Source: Pseudocercospora fijiensis CIRAD86 (taxonomy: Eukaryota > Ascomycota > Dothideomycetes > Mycosphaerellales > Mycosphaerellaceae). Taken from it: a stretch of 64,000 nucleotides of DNA. Where the stretch lies: contig NW_006921534.1 of assembly GCF_000340215.1 (NCBI RefSeq), forward strand, positions 6,251,450 to 6,315,449, read 5' to 3'. The position numbers were made by a program, and so were the translations under genes. The notes under the pieces were generated by a model, which saw only the letters and a program-made list of their open reading frames with translations, did not search any database and had not been told where the DNA came from. Of this stretch, positions 55,416-64,000 are shown in pieces (the stretch's first letter is position 1; the number at the start of each line of letters is the position of its first letter).

Positions 55416-56874
55416 GGTTGTGGCGATGCGTAGGGAGATAGAGGAAGGTGGGAAGATTGAGGTGGGCGGAGGTGAGGTATGTTTGCCGCGATGGCTTTAA
55501 TAAAGTTGGTTAATCAAAGTTTGCTTTATTGGCGGCCTGATTGGCGGCTCTACTGCAGCCTTACGCCTTGCCACCGCACCTGCCTTCGACTTCCGATTCT
55601 CCTTGTAAAAACTCATCCTACCTTGAACCCACGGTGCGACTCGGTCCTCCTACCGTATTATATGGCTCCCAGTGATGAGTGGCATTGTGCTGAACGGAAC
55701 TCGAACCACATATTGACACGTTCGACCTTCGAGAAGAAACGCTAGCTTATACATGCATGTAACTGACTGCGGCTTGGAGCCTTGCTGCGACATCCAGATT
55801 TTCCTCCGCGTCATGCCATTGATTATGCTTTGGCGAGATGCAAGAAACTGCGACCTGGAGATGCCTTTTGCACAATGACAGCAAACTCGGGGAAGTCACG
55901 CTGGCAGATGATAGTGTTCCGGAAGGCATCCGATGATTCCGGAACGTACAAGATCATGGACATACCTGATGGGCTAGATCTTTGGTTGGACGATCATGGT
56001 GCACTTCAGCTTGCTCCTGATCACCAGAAGGACAAGTCAAGGGCTATTGAAATGGAAGGTGCCTTCAACAAAGGCTGGCTTCCTATTCTTACAGCCACTG
56101 TTCGAATTTCCATGATCTTAACGCGAATGGTGGCCTCCCTGTCCTGATCTTCAATACCTGTAGGTACCGCTAACGTTCAGTTTACTTCGTGACGAGAGTT
56201 GTGGAAGGCGTCTAGAGCGAGTACGAAATCACAATCAGACTGGTGCGTAGAAGGAGTGGCGAGCGTTGCAATTTCAAAAAAGCTCCTTCCTCCTCCCCAG
56301 CTGCACACATGGCGACAAAGTAACAGCTCAGAGCCATGCGATATTTTGCACTCTTCGCTGGACCTGATCTTATGAGCAAGCTCGCTGGCTCTGAGAATAT
56401 CCTTGTAATTATTCTGGGAAGTATAGCTAAACATGCACTCTTTATGTCAGTCGATGAAGTTTGCACTATCGAGAACTACGCAATCCAATGAAGGAGCCGT
56501 CCAACATGGAAACGGTTATCCTCTATCCTACCTTACGCGGTACGAACCTCCTCGCAAATCGACAACAAAAGTGCCCTGTGATCGCCTCGCCCTTATCGCA
56601 CGTCCATGTGGGAATCTGCTGAGACAAGCTTTTAGTCGAAGCGCTCCATCCATCGTGATATGTCAGGGCTATGTCTAGTTACAGGCAACGTGACGAGATG
56701 CTGGGGACTGCAAATCCCGAAACCCCGGTTAGGCAATGCACCGAAGTGCATTGCTGTATTCTAGGGTACAGAAACGTGGGATGCGATGCAGGTGTGCGGC
56801 AGTTGGAAGCAATGCCAAGCAAGTCGAGTTGGAATCTTGTCTTCAATCACGATCAGCTTTTTAGATGGAAGAGG
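55416..56874. other. Intergenic, possible small gene at 55875-56147
   Basis: 1.46 kb between mrps16 and the F-box gene. A + frame with ATG at 55875 runs 90 codons to 56147 and contains S-R-W-Q-M-I-V-F-R-K-A and L-D-L-W-L-D-D-H-G-A, which looks protein-like but matches no family I know. No signal peptide is visible. It could be a real small gene with an upstream exon or chance. Nothing else is supported. Confidence 0.3.
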
Positions 56875-58269
56875 TCAAGCCGAGGCGAGACTGTCAATAT
56901 CCAATCCCGTCGCCTTCCAATAATTGATGCAAGTAGTGTCTCCAAAGCCTCTCCATCCTTGACGGGCACTCTTTCGCAGCCATGGCACGCAGACAACTTT
57001 TTGTAAATACGGAAGGTCTGGATGGTTGAGCAGAGCATCGAACCCGGCTGCGTCGTCTGCCCCAAGCACATATAGCTCTTCAAGACTTGGAGGCAGCTGA
57101 CCGGCGACGTATGTCCCTCTGACGATATGCGAAGGGAGCCAAAGATCATCTATAGCAAAGGTGCTTCGGGGCAATGCCAGCATCTTCGACTGAATATCCG
57201 CAAAGCTTCCAAATGGTTCCTCTGGGGTGTGATTTCTGCCGACACCAATCCAGCATGGCGTGGTGTCGAGATGAAGGCGTCGAATCTTCCATCCATGTGC
57301 CCTGATGGCGTCTCCGATTGGGGGATTTCGAAGATGTTCTGTCCAAAGACCGCCGCGCCACCTGGCGGTTAGGGAGCAGATGGACGTGCATGCAGCAAGA
57401 ATGTGCGCCAGGCCTTCCCCACTTAGCATACACGAGTCAAAGTGCAAGACAAGATTGCGATTGCGATTGCGAATGAGGCCATCTAGGAGAGGTAGATCGT
57501 GATTACTGTGGCTTCGATTATCGGCAAGCCCACGTATAGTCAACTCCTCCAATCGCGGCAGGGTGAGCATTGTGAGCGCATCCGAAAGCCCTGTACAGTA
57601 GTTACATGTCGAGACACCAATTCTGACAATCTTGATGGAACCCATCACGGGGAAGGCTGGGCTTCGTCCAGCATAGTAGCCCAAATGTCGTTCAGCGATG
57701 AACTGAAAGTAGCGTGTCAGCAACCTGCCACTTGCTTCAAAGCCAAAGGCAAAGTCTAGGATCTCCAGTGAGTGGCACAGCGAAAGAATGATGGCAACAT
57801 GGCCTTTCTCGTGATGTTCTGCCAATCGTGATAACACCTGCTGGCGAAGACAGGCGCACATATCGATCGGTGTTGAGAGCTGCTCGTACATGGGCATGAC
57901 GGATCCAGGCGTGTAGGCGTCAGGCTCGCGTCGCGGATGCATGTGGCCAAATTTGGCCTCTTTCACGAACACCCGAGCCAGACATGGTTGCTGGGAGACT
58001 TTTTCCGCCCATCTCTTAAGTTGCAGAAATTTGGGTCGTAATTTCTCGCGGACCTGAGGATCTCTCATGGCCACCAGTCGATTGGGATAGCCGCTGAGGT
58101 GGACATCTGATTTGGTTTCCGGGGCGCCATCGAGCACAATCGAGATCAACGGATCGACCAGTCGACGGAACGTCTTGCTGACCAGACGAAGATTCAAAAG
58201 GCTGTGGTGATCGTCTCGCTGGTCCAAGTGGCCGAAAACATGGATCAGCAACTCCTCGGGAAGCATCAT
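56875..58269 (-). CDS. F-box protein
   Basis: 464 residues in one exon. The first 40 residues form an F-box (L-P-E-E-L-L-I-H-V-F-G-H-L, then L-R-L-V-S-K-T-F-R-R-L-V), which binds Skp1 in SCF ubiquitin ligases. The remainder contains irregular leucine-rich stretches (for example L-P-R-L-E-E-L-T-I-R-G-L near 240 and L-P-P-S-L-E-E-L-Y-V-L-G near 390), likely the substrate-binding part. The target is unknown. Fungi carry many such genes with divergent C-terminal regions. Cytosolic or nuclear. The second Met is also possible as the start, with no difference to the domain. Confidence 0.85.
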   Translation of the reverse strand: MMLPEELLIHVFGHLDQRDDHHSLLNLRLVSKTFRRLVDPLISIVLDGAPETKSDVHLSGYPNRLVAMRDPQVREKLRPKFLQLKRWAEKVSQQPCLARVFVKEAKFGHMHPRREPDAYTPGSVMPMYEQLSTPIDMCACLRQQVLSRLAEHHEKGHVAIILSLCHSLEILDFAFGFEASGRLLTRYFQFIAERHLGYYAGRSPAFPVMGSIKIVRIGVSTCNYCTGLSDALTMLTLPRLEELTIRGLADNRSHSNHDLPLLDGLIRNRNRNLVLHFDSCMLSGEGLAHILAACTSICSLTARWRGGLWTEHLRNPPIGDAIRAHGWKIRRLHLDTTPCWIGVGRNHTPEEPFGSFADIQSKMLALPRSTFAIDDLWLPSHIVRGTYVAGQLPPSLEELYVLGADDAAGFDALLNHPDLPYLQKVVCVPWLRKSARQGWRGFGDTTCINYWKATGLDIDSLASA

Positions 58270-59049
58270 GTTGGCAATGGCGAAATCCAGTGTTGCTGCT
58301 GTGATAGCTACGGAGGATCAGTGGCATTATAATTAGCAGGAGGCGAAGACTGGACTGGGATGCTGGGATGCTCATGCTTCGAGAAGCTCAACATCTTCAG
58401 CATACGGAGGGTTTTTCCCGCACGCACCCAGGAAGTTGACAATTCAATGTAGCATAATCTCCCCTCAACCTGGCATTGCAAGAGAAGAAGACCAGTCAGG
58501 CAAATGCTCGTTGTCGGATAGACTTTGGACAAGGCTGGCATATTCGTCGATGGCGAGGTGGAGGTGCCGAAGTGCGCGAAGTTGCTGGTGAAAGTTCCGA
58601 TTGTGACTGAGCTGGGCACCGGCGTGCCGGAAGTGCCAAGACCGATACCGAAGCTTGCCCATTGTATGTAGTATTGTCGGGACTTGGGTGAAGATGGTGG
58701 CGTGTTTGAGATTGAGCACTTTCTACGCCCACGCACATTCTTTGCAGCGGAATCGGGCTTCGCTGGCCATTGACTCGTGACTGGAGAACTGAGAGTAACA
58801 GCGAAGAATTGTCTGGCGGGAAGGCTGGCTTGCTTGGTGTGGCTTGGCGTTCTTGGCGTGGGGCTCTCCCCGACTGCCGAAAGTTTGATCTGTGATCCCT
58901 GCACTGCATTGGGCACCTCGCCAACTCGCGTAGCGCAGCCCTGGCGCGTGTTTGAAACTGTGATGAAGGTCGACGTGGACATGGACATGGAAGAGCATGC
59001 GATTCAGCCGGACAGTATTGCCTGAGTTGGGCTGAGCAGACCTAGCGAG
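58270..59049. promoter_or_regulatory. Divergent promoter region of the F-box and dynein genes
   Basis: 780 bp between two divergent starts. Several frames on the minus strand are open at the same time because stop codons are scarce; none has a convincing domain. I read it as promoter and leader sequence. Confidence 0.5.
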
Positions 59050-60939
59050 ATGGCATCGACCGTCATGTCCCGAACGACGCTTACGGAACGAGCACAGAAG
59101 CGAAAGAAAGAGCAACGAACCGACATCTGGTCGAATCTCCTGCGACAGACTCGCGAAGCTCAATCCCGCAACAAAACCCAAGCCGTTCAACATCGGCAGT
59201 TGCTGATATGCGGCGCATCTCCAGATGACCAGCGGCAATTTGTGTCGACTCTCGCCCGACCGCCTCCCGCACAGCCGCCAAGCAGAAACCAGGAACGAAA
59301 GCAGCAGAGGACGAAGGGAGAGCTGCGCCTGAGTAACCAGTATGCCTACGGCTACGGCCACGTCACCCTCTACTCGCCGCCGCAGCAGAGTGGCACTGGG
59401 GTGCAAGTGCTGGGTGCCGAGGCCGAGGAAGTCGCGAGTCTGCAGATACATACGCTGCCAGAGGCCATGGAAGAGTATGTGGGCACGCTGCGAAGCTTGC
59501 TCAAGAAAGAGCAGAAGCCGAAAGAGGAGGGTGAGCGTGGTGACGTAGAGCTCGATGGCGAGAGTGACCCGCTGGAGGAACGAAAACCTGGTGTCTGTAT
59601 TCTGCTGAGTTGGAAGCAACCGTGGCAATTCCTACAACAGCTTAAGCGATGGCTACAGCTACTTGCTCAGGCTCTGCTCCAGCCTGGTGTACCTGCGACT
59701 GATGCCCTCGACGTGTTGAAGGAAGCTCAGCTCGCAATCACCGTCGTTGTCCAGCACACAGAGGCACAGGAAGATTTGTTCCGAGAAGGCTACAAAGAGG
59801 AGGACTTCGACTACATCTCACAATGTCTACGCACGGCCATTCTGCCTCTGCACCCATTCAGTGCACTGATCTATACCACTTCGACTGCGCCACCACAGCA
59901 AGCTGGAGGGCCGCTGAGTGAACAGCAGAAGGTCATATTCCACTCGCTTGGTTTAGACCTGACCACACTAAGTCCAAGGAGGGCAAGGTCCAGCTCAGGA
60001 GCAGAAAAGCGTGAAGAATTGACGCCAAAGCACGAATTCATGGATCGAATGGCAATTGTCATCCCGGCAGGCTGGGACAGCCCAGCTTTCATCAGAACCC
60101 TGAGCGAGACCTTCTCCCCAGAAGACATTATGAACGGTTGGCTCGCAGATCTTGAGCCGCCCCCACCACCTAAGCCTGCTCCTGAACCAATGTCCGTCGA
60201 GACAGCCGTTGAGGTCAAGCAAGCAAATGGAGGCGCTGAAGTTTACGAGAGCTCTCCAGTGGACGAGAATGAGGACTTTCCAGAAGCCACTCTATCACCG
60301 TCGAAACTGTCACCGTCCGCTGTGCGCACGTATGAGCAACGAGTGCTAGATCCTCAGGCGCACAAAGCTCCAAAACCACCTCAGATAGAGGTCACAACAA
60401 AACCTGATCAAGTGTTCTTGGCGGAAATGCGTCAGCATCTACAACAGCTAGAAGCTCAAGATCGCGAAAAAGAATCGAAGGGCCACCATACGAGTGTCTC
60501 GAATACCAGCCTTTCCGGAACTGGGGGCCGTGTTGTTGGTCTGCCAGCTGGGGAGTCGACCGGAGCACTTGGCGAACTAGGTGAAGTATCGTTCAACGTG
60601 GGAGGTGTCAGTTACGACACAATGACCGCGCAAGCAGCAATCGATCGTCTCAAGCGGCCAAACCAGTCGTCGGACTCCCCAATGTCGCCAACACCCCGGA
60701 CATCAACGCCAAAACCTCCTGGCCGATCCCATCGCGATGCCAGTCACGCGGGAGATGACAAAAAGACATCCAGTGGCACTCCTGGCGTAACATCACCTAA
60801 GGTATCGGACAACAAGGAACCTCTTGACACTGCGAAGTTGGAAGAGTATTTTCAGTCTTTGATGAAGAAAGGCGGCGGCGCATCAAGTCGAGATGTAACG
60901 CCAACAAAATCTTCAAAAGGCCAATCATCAAATCAGTGA
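59050..60939 (+). CDS. Cytoplasmic dynein light intermediate chain
   Basis: 629 residues in one exon. It belongs to the motor complex for minus-end microtubule transport, needed for nuclear and endosome movement in hyphae. The N-terminal D-I-W-S-N-L-L-R-Q-T is family-typical. The Ras-like domain begins at R-Q-L-L-I-C-G-A-S-P-D-D-Q-R-Q-F (about 49-64), where the Walker A G-K-T/S is absent, as in other fungal members. Y-G-Y-G-H-V-T-L-Y follows near 100, and W-K-Q-P-W-Q-F-L-Q-Q-L-K-R-W near 190. The C-terminal half is disordered with Pro/Ser-rich stretches and a short helix (E-E-Y-F-Q-S-L-M-K-K) near 595-605, likely the adaptor-binding helix. Confidence 0.9.
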   Translation: MASTVMSRTTLTERAQKRKKEQRTDIWSNLLRQTREAQSRNKTQAVQHRQLLICGASPDDQRQFVSTLARPPPAQPPSRNQERKQQRTKGELRLSNQYAYGYGHVTLYSPPQQSGTGVQVLGAEAEEVASLQIHTLPEAMEEYVGTLRSLLKKEQKPKEEGERGDVELDGESDPLEERKPGVCILLSWKQPWQFLQQLKRWLQLLAQALLQPGVPATDALDVLKEAQLAITVVVQHTEAQEDLFREGYKEEDFDYISQCLRTAILPLHPFSALIYTTSTAPPQQAGGPLSEQQKVIFHSLGLDLTTLSPRRARSSSGAEKREELTPKHEFMDRMAIVIPAGWDSPAFIRTLSETFSPEDIMNGWLADLEPPPPPKPAPEPMSVETAVEVKQANGGAEVYESSPVDENEDFPEATLSPSKLSPSAVRTYEQRVLDPQAHKAPKPPQIEVTTKPDQVFLAEMRQHLQQLEAQDREKESKGHHTSVSNTSLSGTGGRVVGLPAGESTGALGELGEVSFNVGGVSYDTMTAQAAIDRLKRPNQSSDSPMSPTPRTSTPKPPGRSHRDASHAGDDKKTSSGTPGVTSPKVSDNKEPLDTAKLEEYFQSLMKKGGGASSRDVTPTKSSKGQSSNQ

Positions 60940-61064
60940 AGAGAGACAGCAGTTCAGCGTTAGATACCCCTTCCCGAAAATCCAAATCTATACCAACTTT
61001 CTTGTCCTCCACCCTCTTCGCCACTCTCTTCCTTGTTGTCCAAGTACAGTCATCCCCACCCTCA

Positions 61065-61689
61065 TCACTTCGACGTCTCTTTGTGGTCGTGGTTCGTTTT
61101 TATAAACACAATTATCCCCACCATAAATAAACTCCCCATCACTATTCTCACACCCACACGTCCCATCATCCGGTGACTTAATACATCCCGCTCCTTCTCC
61201 CGCTGACTTTCCATATCCTTCTTCCCAGAAATAAAAGTCCAGCAGTCGATCTCGTCGCGCATTTCCCCTGGTCGAGCGTTAACGAGTAGAAAGAGAAAGA
61301 ACGACAGAAAGGAAAGTAAGGATAGGGGAGGAGGGAGGAGGGAGGAGGGATATTTGATTCTTACCTGGCGTCGCAGGCGGCTCTTACGTATAAGCCTCAC
61401 AAGTCCCATACGGTGCTCCATACGCAGCGGAATCGAAGGTGTGGTCTGTCACAACTAAACGACTCTGATAGGGTGGGTATTTGCTCGCTTCGCTCGCTTT
61501 TCTTACCTGTTTTTTTTCTTCATGTGTCCTCGTATTGTGAGAACATTCTGCGGCTTTGAATTTGTTAAGAGGTTCTGGCGGGTTGGCAGTTGTAGGGTTT
61601 TGGACGGCGGGGTTTGGAGTTTGAGAGGGCGGGATCGGGAGTTGCTGATGAGAGGGGTGAGGGGAGGAGGAGGTGAAGGTGAAGTGCAT
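61065..61689 (-). CDS. Small tail-anchored membrane protein, three exons
   Basis: Exons are 61507-61689, 61388-61445 and 61065-61267. Introns are 61446-61506 (donor GTAAGA, acceptor GACAG) and 61268-61387 (donor GTAAGA, T-rich tract, acceptor CCAG). Phases agree and give 147 residues. The N-terminus is Pro/Ser/Thr-rich, then comes K-F-K-A-A-E-C-S-H-N-T-R-T-H, a charged region, and a single hydrophobic segment near 119-136 with a short polar tail, i.e. a tail-anchored topology. Function not recognised. A mitochondrial or ER assembly role is conceivable but is only inference. The middle exon is short, which makes the gene easy to miss. Confidence 0.62.
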
Positions 61690-61983
61690 GGTGGAGTTGT
61701 GTTGATGAGGGAATTGAATGGGATAGGTACATTTGTTTGTGAATTGGGTTGATGTTTTTATGAGAGTACGACGATTGTCATGTGGAACAGATGGTTGTTG
61801 CGGAAATACGGCTTGGCGTGTGGTATAGAGTGATGTTCTTGGGTGAAGTTTGGATTCGTTTCGGATTGATCAGATCGTTTCTCTCTAATTTCTCGGCAGA
61901 GCTGTAGCTGCACAGAATGCTCTGCCACAAATATTCAATGGTCCTTCTACACACATGCAGCTTGCCATCATGCACTCTTCTCA
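61690..61983. other. Short intergenic gap
   Basis: Promoter of the tail-anchored protein gene and 3' flank of the PROPPIN gene. No gene is visible. Confidence 0.5.
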
Positions 61984-63540
61984 TCAATCTGCAAACTGTC
62001 GGGTCAGATATTTTCTGAAACCTCGATTGATCAATGCCCAGCCCGCACTTCCGTCCGCAGATGCTGCTGGCACCAACTCAAACATTTCCCAGCGAGCATC
62101 ATTACCTCCTCCAATTACATACAGAGCTGCGCCTTGGTCGTCGTTGCTATCCTTCGCGACAGGAGCGAAAGATATCATGCCTTTGGGTGGCCGTCCAGAT
62201 GGCTCGTTTGGGAGCGGCAAGATGGCGTTCTTGATCCGCTTCCTCGTGCCATTTGGCGCCGTTGTCCAGCTATGTGAAGGGCCTCCTTGCCAGTGCGGAG
62301 GATCATCACCAATATAGAATGGTGCAGAAGCCACACTACGAAGGTCGCGGAAGGCACGAGGTGTCAATGGACTAGCTTTCAGTGCGGCCACAGCGGATAC
62401 AGCTGCATCTCGTGCGGGTGGTGACGCAGATATTGGCGGGGGCCGAAGTCCGTAGTACTCTTGAACGCTACCATGATAGCCGGCAGCACCAGCGCCAGTC
62501 CCAATGGCTGTAGACGGCGCTGGCGAGGAGCGGCCGACGGAGAAGCCAGAGATCGACTCTTTATCGTAGCCCGCTGACATGCGATGACTAGCGTAGGATT
62601 GCGATTTGCGATGTTTGCGGTGTTCGGCGTCGCGTTCTTTCGCTGAAGCTGCCGTATGCGTAGTGTTAGAAGGTCTCAGGTCGAAGATGTGAAGAGTTCC
62701 TTTGTCGCTGGTGGAGGCCACAAATCGATTACCCGGACTAAAGTCGACAGCATTAATGACGGCATGATCCATTCCCCTGCGGAATTCTGCCACTTGGTCG
62801 AGGGTTGTTGTGCTGAACACTCTGATTAATGTGCCCTGCTCGCTGGTTGTAGCCAGGAAGGAGTTGTCCTGAGAAAGTGCTATACATCTCAAAGATGAGT
62901 TGTGAGCGCGCAGAACACGCTTCGTACTCGAAGTGCCGGCCTTCAAGTTGATCAGCTGGGCCTGACCGATACTCTGGGCAGGGAGAAGTAGCGTATCGTT
63001 TGAGAGGCATGCCAGTGCGTATGGGTTCGGTGATGTAGGATAAATGGAATGCACCAGATTTGGGGCTCGTAAGGGGCCAATCTTTGCACGATCGTCATCT
63101 GGGTTGCTGTCATTGTCTGTGTCCAGCTTCGGCGTCGCGGGCTCAGCAATCTCCTGATACTGAAACAGTATCGTCCGTTCAGCAAGCACAACAGCCATCC
63201 ATTTTGAGCTCAATCTCAAGCCCAACACAGGTTCATAGAAGTCGAATCTGCTGAGCTCCCGATCAAGAACTGCGTCCCAGAAGACGACGACATTCGGCCC
63301 TCCAGTTTCTGACGTTTTATGTCTCGAGACAAATGCGACGTAGCGGTCATCTAGAGCCTCGGCGATGGTAGCCACGCACGCCACTGGTAAGGCAGGATGG
63401 TGGGTGGTCAGACAGTTATCCGTGCGGAATATGCGCAGTCCATCCGTCAAGCCCGCGACGAAGCGCTTTCGGGAGGAGGAGAAGGCGACAGAGAGGACGT
63501 TGGGGGTTGTCGAGGGTTGGATTGCCTGGCGTGTATTCAT
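61984..63540 (-). CDS. hsv2: PROPPIN WD-repeat protein, Hsv2/Atg18 family
   Basis: Phosphoinositide-binding seven-bladed propeller that acts at endosomal, vacuolar and pre-autophagosomal membranes. 518 residues in one exon. The N-terminus T-T-P-N-V-L-S-V-A-F (residues 11-20) and L-R-A-H-N-S-S-L-R-C-I-A-L-S (210-223) are WD-like blades. The diagnostic F-R-R-G motif that binds PI3P and PI(3,5)P2 is at residues 253-256. The next blade ends in S-D-K-G-T-L-H-I-F-D (278-287). A Ser/Ala-rich insertion of about 130 residues follows, in the loop that carries the membrane-inserting segment in this family. The last blade is at about 420-510. Sequence near the N-terminus resembles Hsv2 more than Atg18; assignment to the paralogue is moderately certain. 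Confidence 0.88.
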   Translation of the reverse strand: MNTRQAIQPSTTPNVLSVAFSSSRKRFVAGLTDGLRIFRTDNCLTTHHPALPVACVATIAEALDDRYVAFVSRHKTSETGGPNVVVFWDAVLDRELSRFDFYEPVLGLRLSSKWMAVVLAERTILFQYQEIAEPATPKLDTDNDSNPDDDRAKIGPLRAPNLVHSIYPTSPNPYALACLSNDTLLLPAQSIGQAQLINLKAGTSSTKRVLRAHNSSLRCIALSQDNSFLATTSEQGTLIRVFSTTTLDQVAEFRRGMDHAVINAVDFSPGNRFVASTSDKGTLHIFDLRPSNTTHTAASAKERDAEHRKHRKSQSYASHRMSAGYDKESISGFSVGRSSPAPSTAIGTGAGAAGYHGSVQEYYGLRPPPISASPPARDAAVSAVAALKASPLTPRAFRDLRSVASAPFYIGDDPPHWQGGPSHSWTTAPNGTRKRIKNAILPLPNEPSGRPPKGMISFAPVAKDSNDDQGAALYVIGGGNDARWEMFELVPAASADGSAGWALINRGFRKYLTRQFAD

Positions 63541-64000
63541 GGCGCACGAGGCGACTCGGACTCGAGGCTTTTCACCAACACGAGTGCCTTCGCTGCCGTT
63601 ACCGCAGCATGTCTTCAGTGCTCGGAGTCGACGTCAAGACGTTGAGGTGAGTCAAGGCAGCCAGAGCAGCGAGCAAGCTCACTTCAGCAAGCGGAGGTGA
63701 GAAGCAGCAAACAAAGGCAGCGCTCCCAGCGTCAGACAATTCGGGTCATCTTCACATGTCTACTGATGACCTCAGTCCATCACATGGCAAAGTGATGATT
63801 CAGGTCACCATGTCACGTTATGTCCATGTCCGCTTCTTGGCTTCAGATATTCTAGCCGCTCCGCAAAATGAGGTGTGCCGCTGGCGAATGGGCAGCAGCC
63901 GTGGGCGTTGATGCATCCCTGCAAGCCCCTGGAACTTCCTCCCAGCATTCGTGGCCAGCGAGCACCTGCACCTGCACCGCACCGCACCGCACTACACTTG
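63541..64000. promoter_or_regulatory. Upstream region of the PROPPIN gene
   Basis: No gene is supported. A short GCACC repeat (about 63969-63992) lies at the window end. Confidence 0.45.

Noticed and set aside
58308..58988. 226-codon frame on the - strand in the divergent promoter region
   Set aside because: Three frames are open here at once and the Ser/Pro/Thr-rich translation lacks structure; stops are simply rare in this stretch.
58723..59628. 301-codon open frame on the - strand
   Set aside because: It overlaps the start of the dynein light intermediate chain gene on the other strand and has no recognisable motif.
1..64000. tRNA or rRNA genes and CRISPR arrays
   Set aside because: No cloverleaf, rRNA segment or regularly spaced repeat was seen; CRISPR is not expected in a fungal chromosome.

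Overview
The window is a chromosomal segment of a filamentous ascomycete, most likely a Dothideomycete. The genes have short introns of 50-120 nt with GTAAGT/GTGAGT donors and CTAAC/CTGAC-type branch sites. They encode fungal proteins: an NRPS end, a PROPPIN, TFIIH p62, dynein light intermediate chain and bS16m. The repeats carry a strong repeat-induced point mutation (RIP) signature: CpA and TpG are almost gone, TpA is abundant and CpG is kept, so former CAG, CAA and TGG codons are now TAG or TAA. The species cannot be named from the sequence alone.

Layout. 1-471 is the 3' end of an NRPS gene (terminal condensation-type domain). 854-9164 is a 1.3-kb palindromic fold-back element split by a 7.0-kb chromodomain Gypsy element (element I, + strand). 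Element I also carries an antisense, apparently spliced gene. 9626-11641 is an intact three-exon GH13 alpha-glucosidase. 12083-12865 is an alpha/beta-hydrolase pseudogene with one internal TAG and RIP damage only at its 5' end. It is followed by a RIP-degraded, intron-bearing remnant of an unrecognised gene (about 12925-14230, minus). 15135-29301 is a Gypsy chromovirus (element A, 197-bp LTRs, TSD TAGGG) into which a second copy of the same family (element B, TSD CTCCT) has inserted. 29772-38526 is a second copy of the fold-back element, split by a third chromovirus family on the minus strand (element IV, 164-bp LTRs, TSD TTTTT). 38777-40360 is an intact membrane-anchored alpha/beta-hydrolase. 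About 40880-44530 is a RIP-mutated piggyBac-like transposon with a convergent second ORF.

From about 45.1 kb on, the sequence is ordinary gene-dense euchromatin: a dienelactone hydrolase, tfb1, a secreted histidine phosphatase, a BRCT protein, a small hypothetical protein, mrps16, an F-box protein, dynein light intermediate chain, a 147-residue tail-anchored protein and an Hsv2-type PROPPIN.

The left two thirds is thus a mosaic of nested, silenced transposons holding a few accessory genes, and the right third is a housekeeping block. The order of events can be read: the fold-back elements preceded their LTR insertions, and element A preceded element B. RIP has removed coding capacity from every transposon and has reached at least one host gene.
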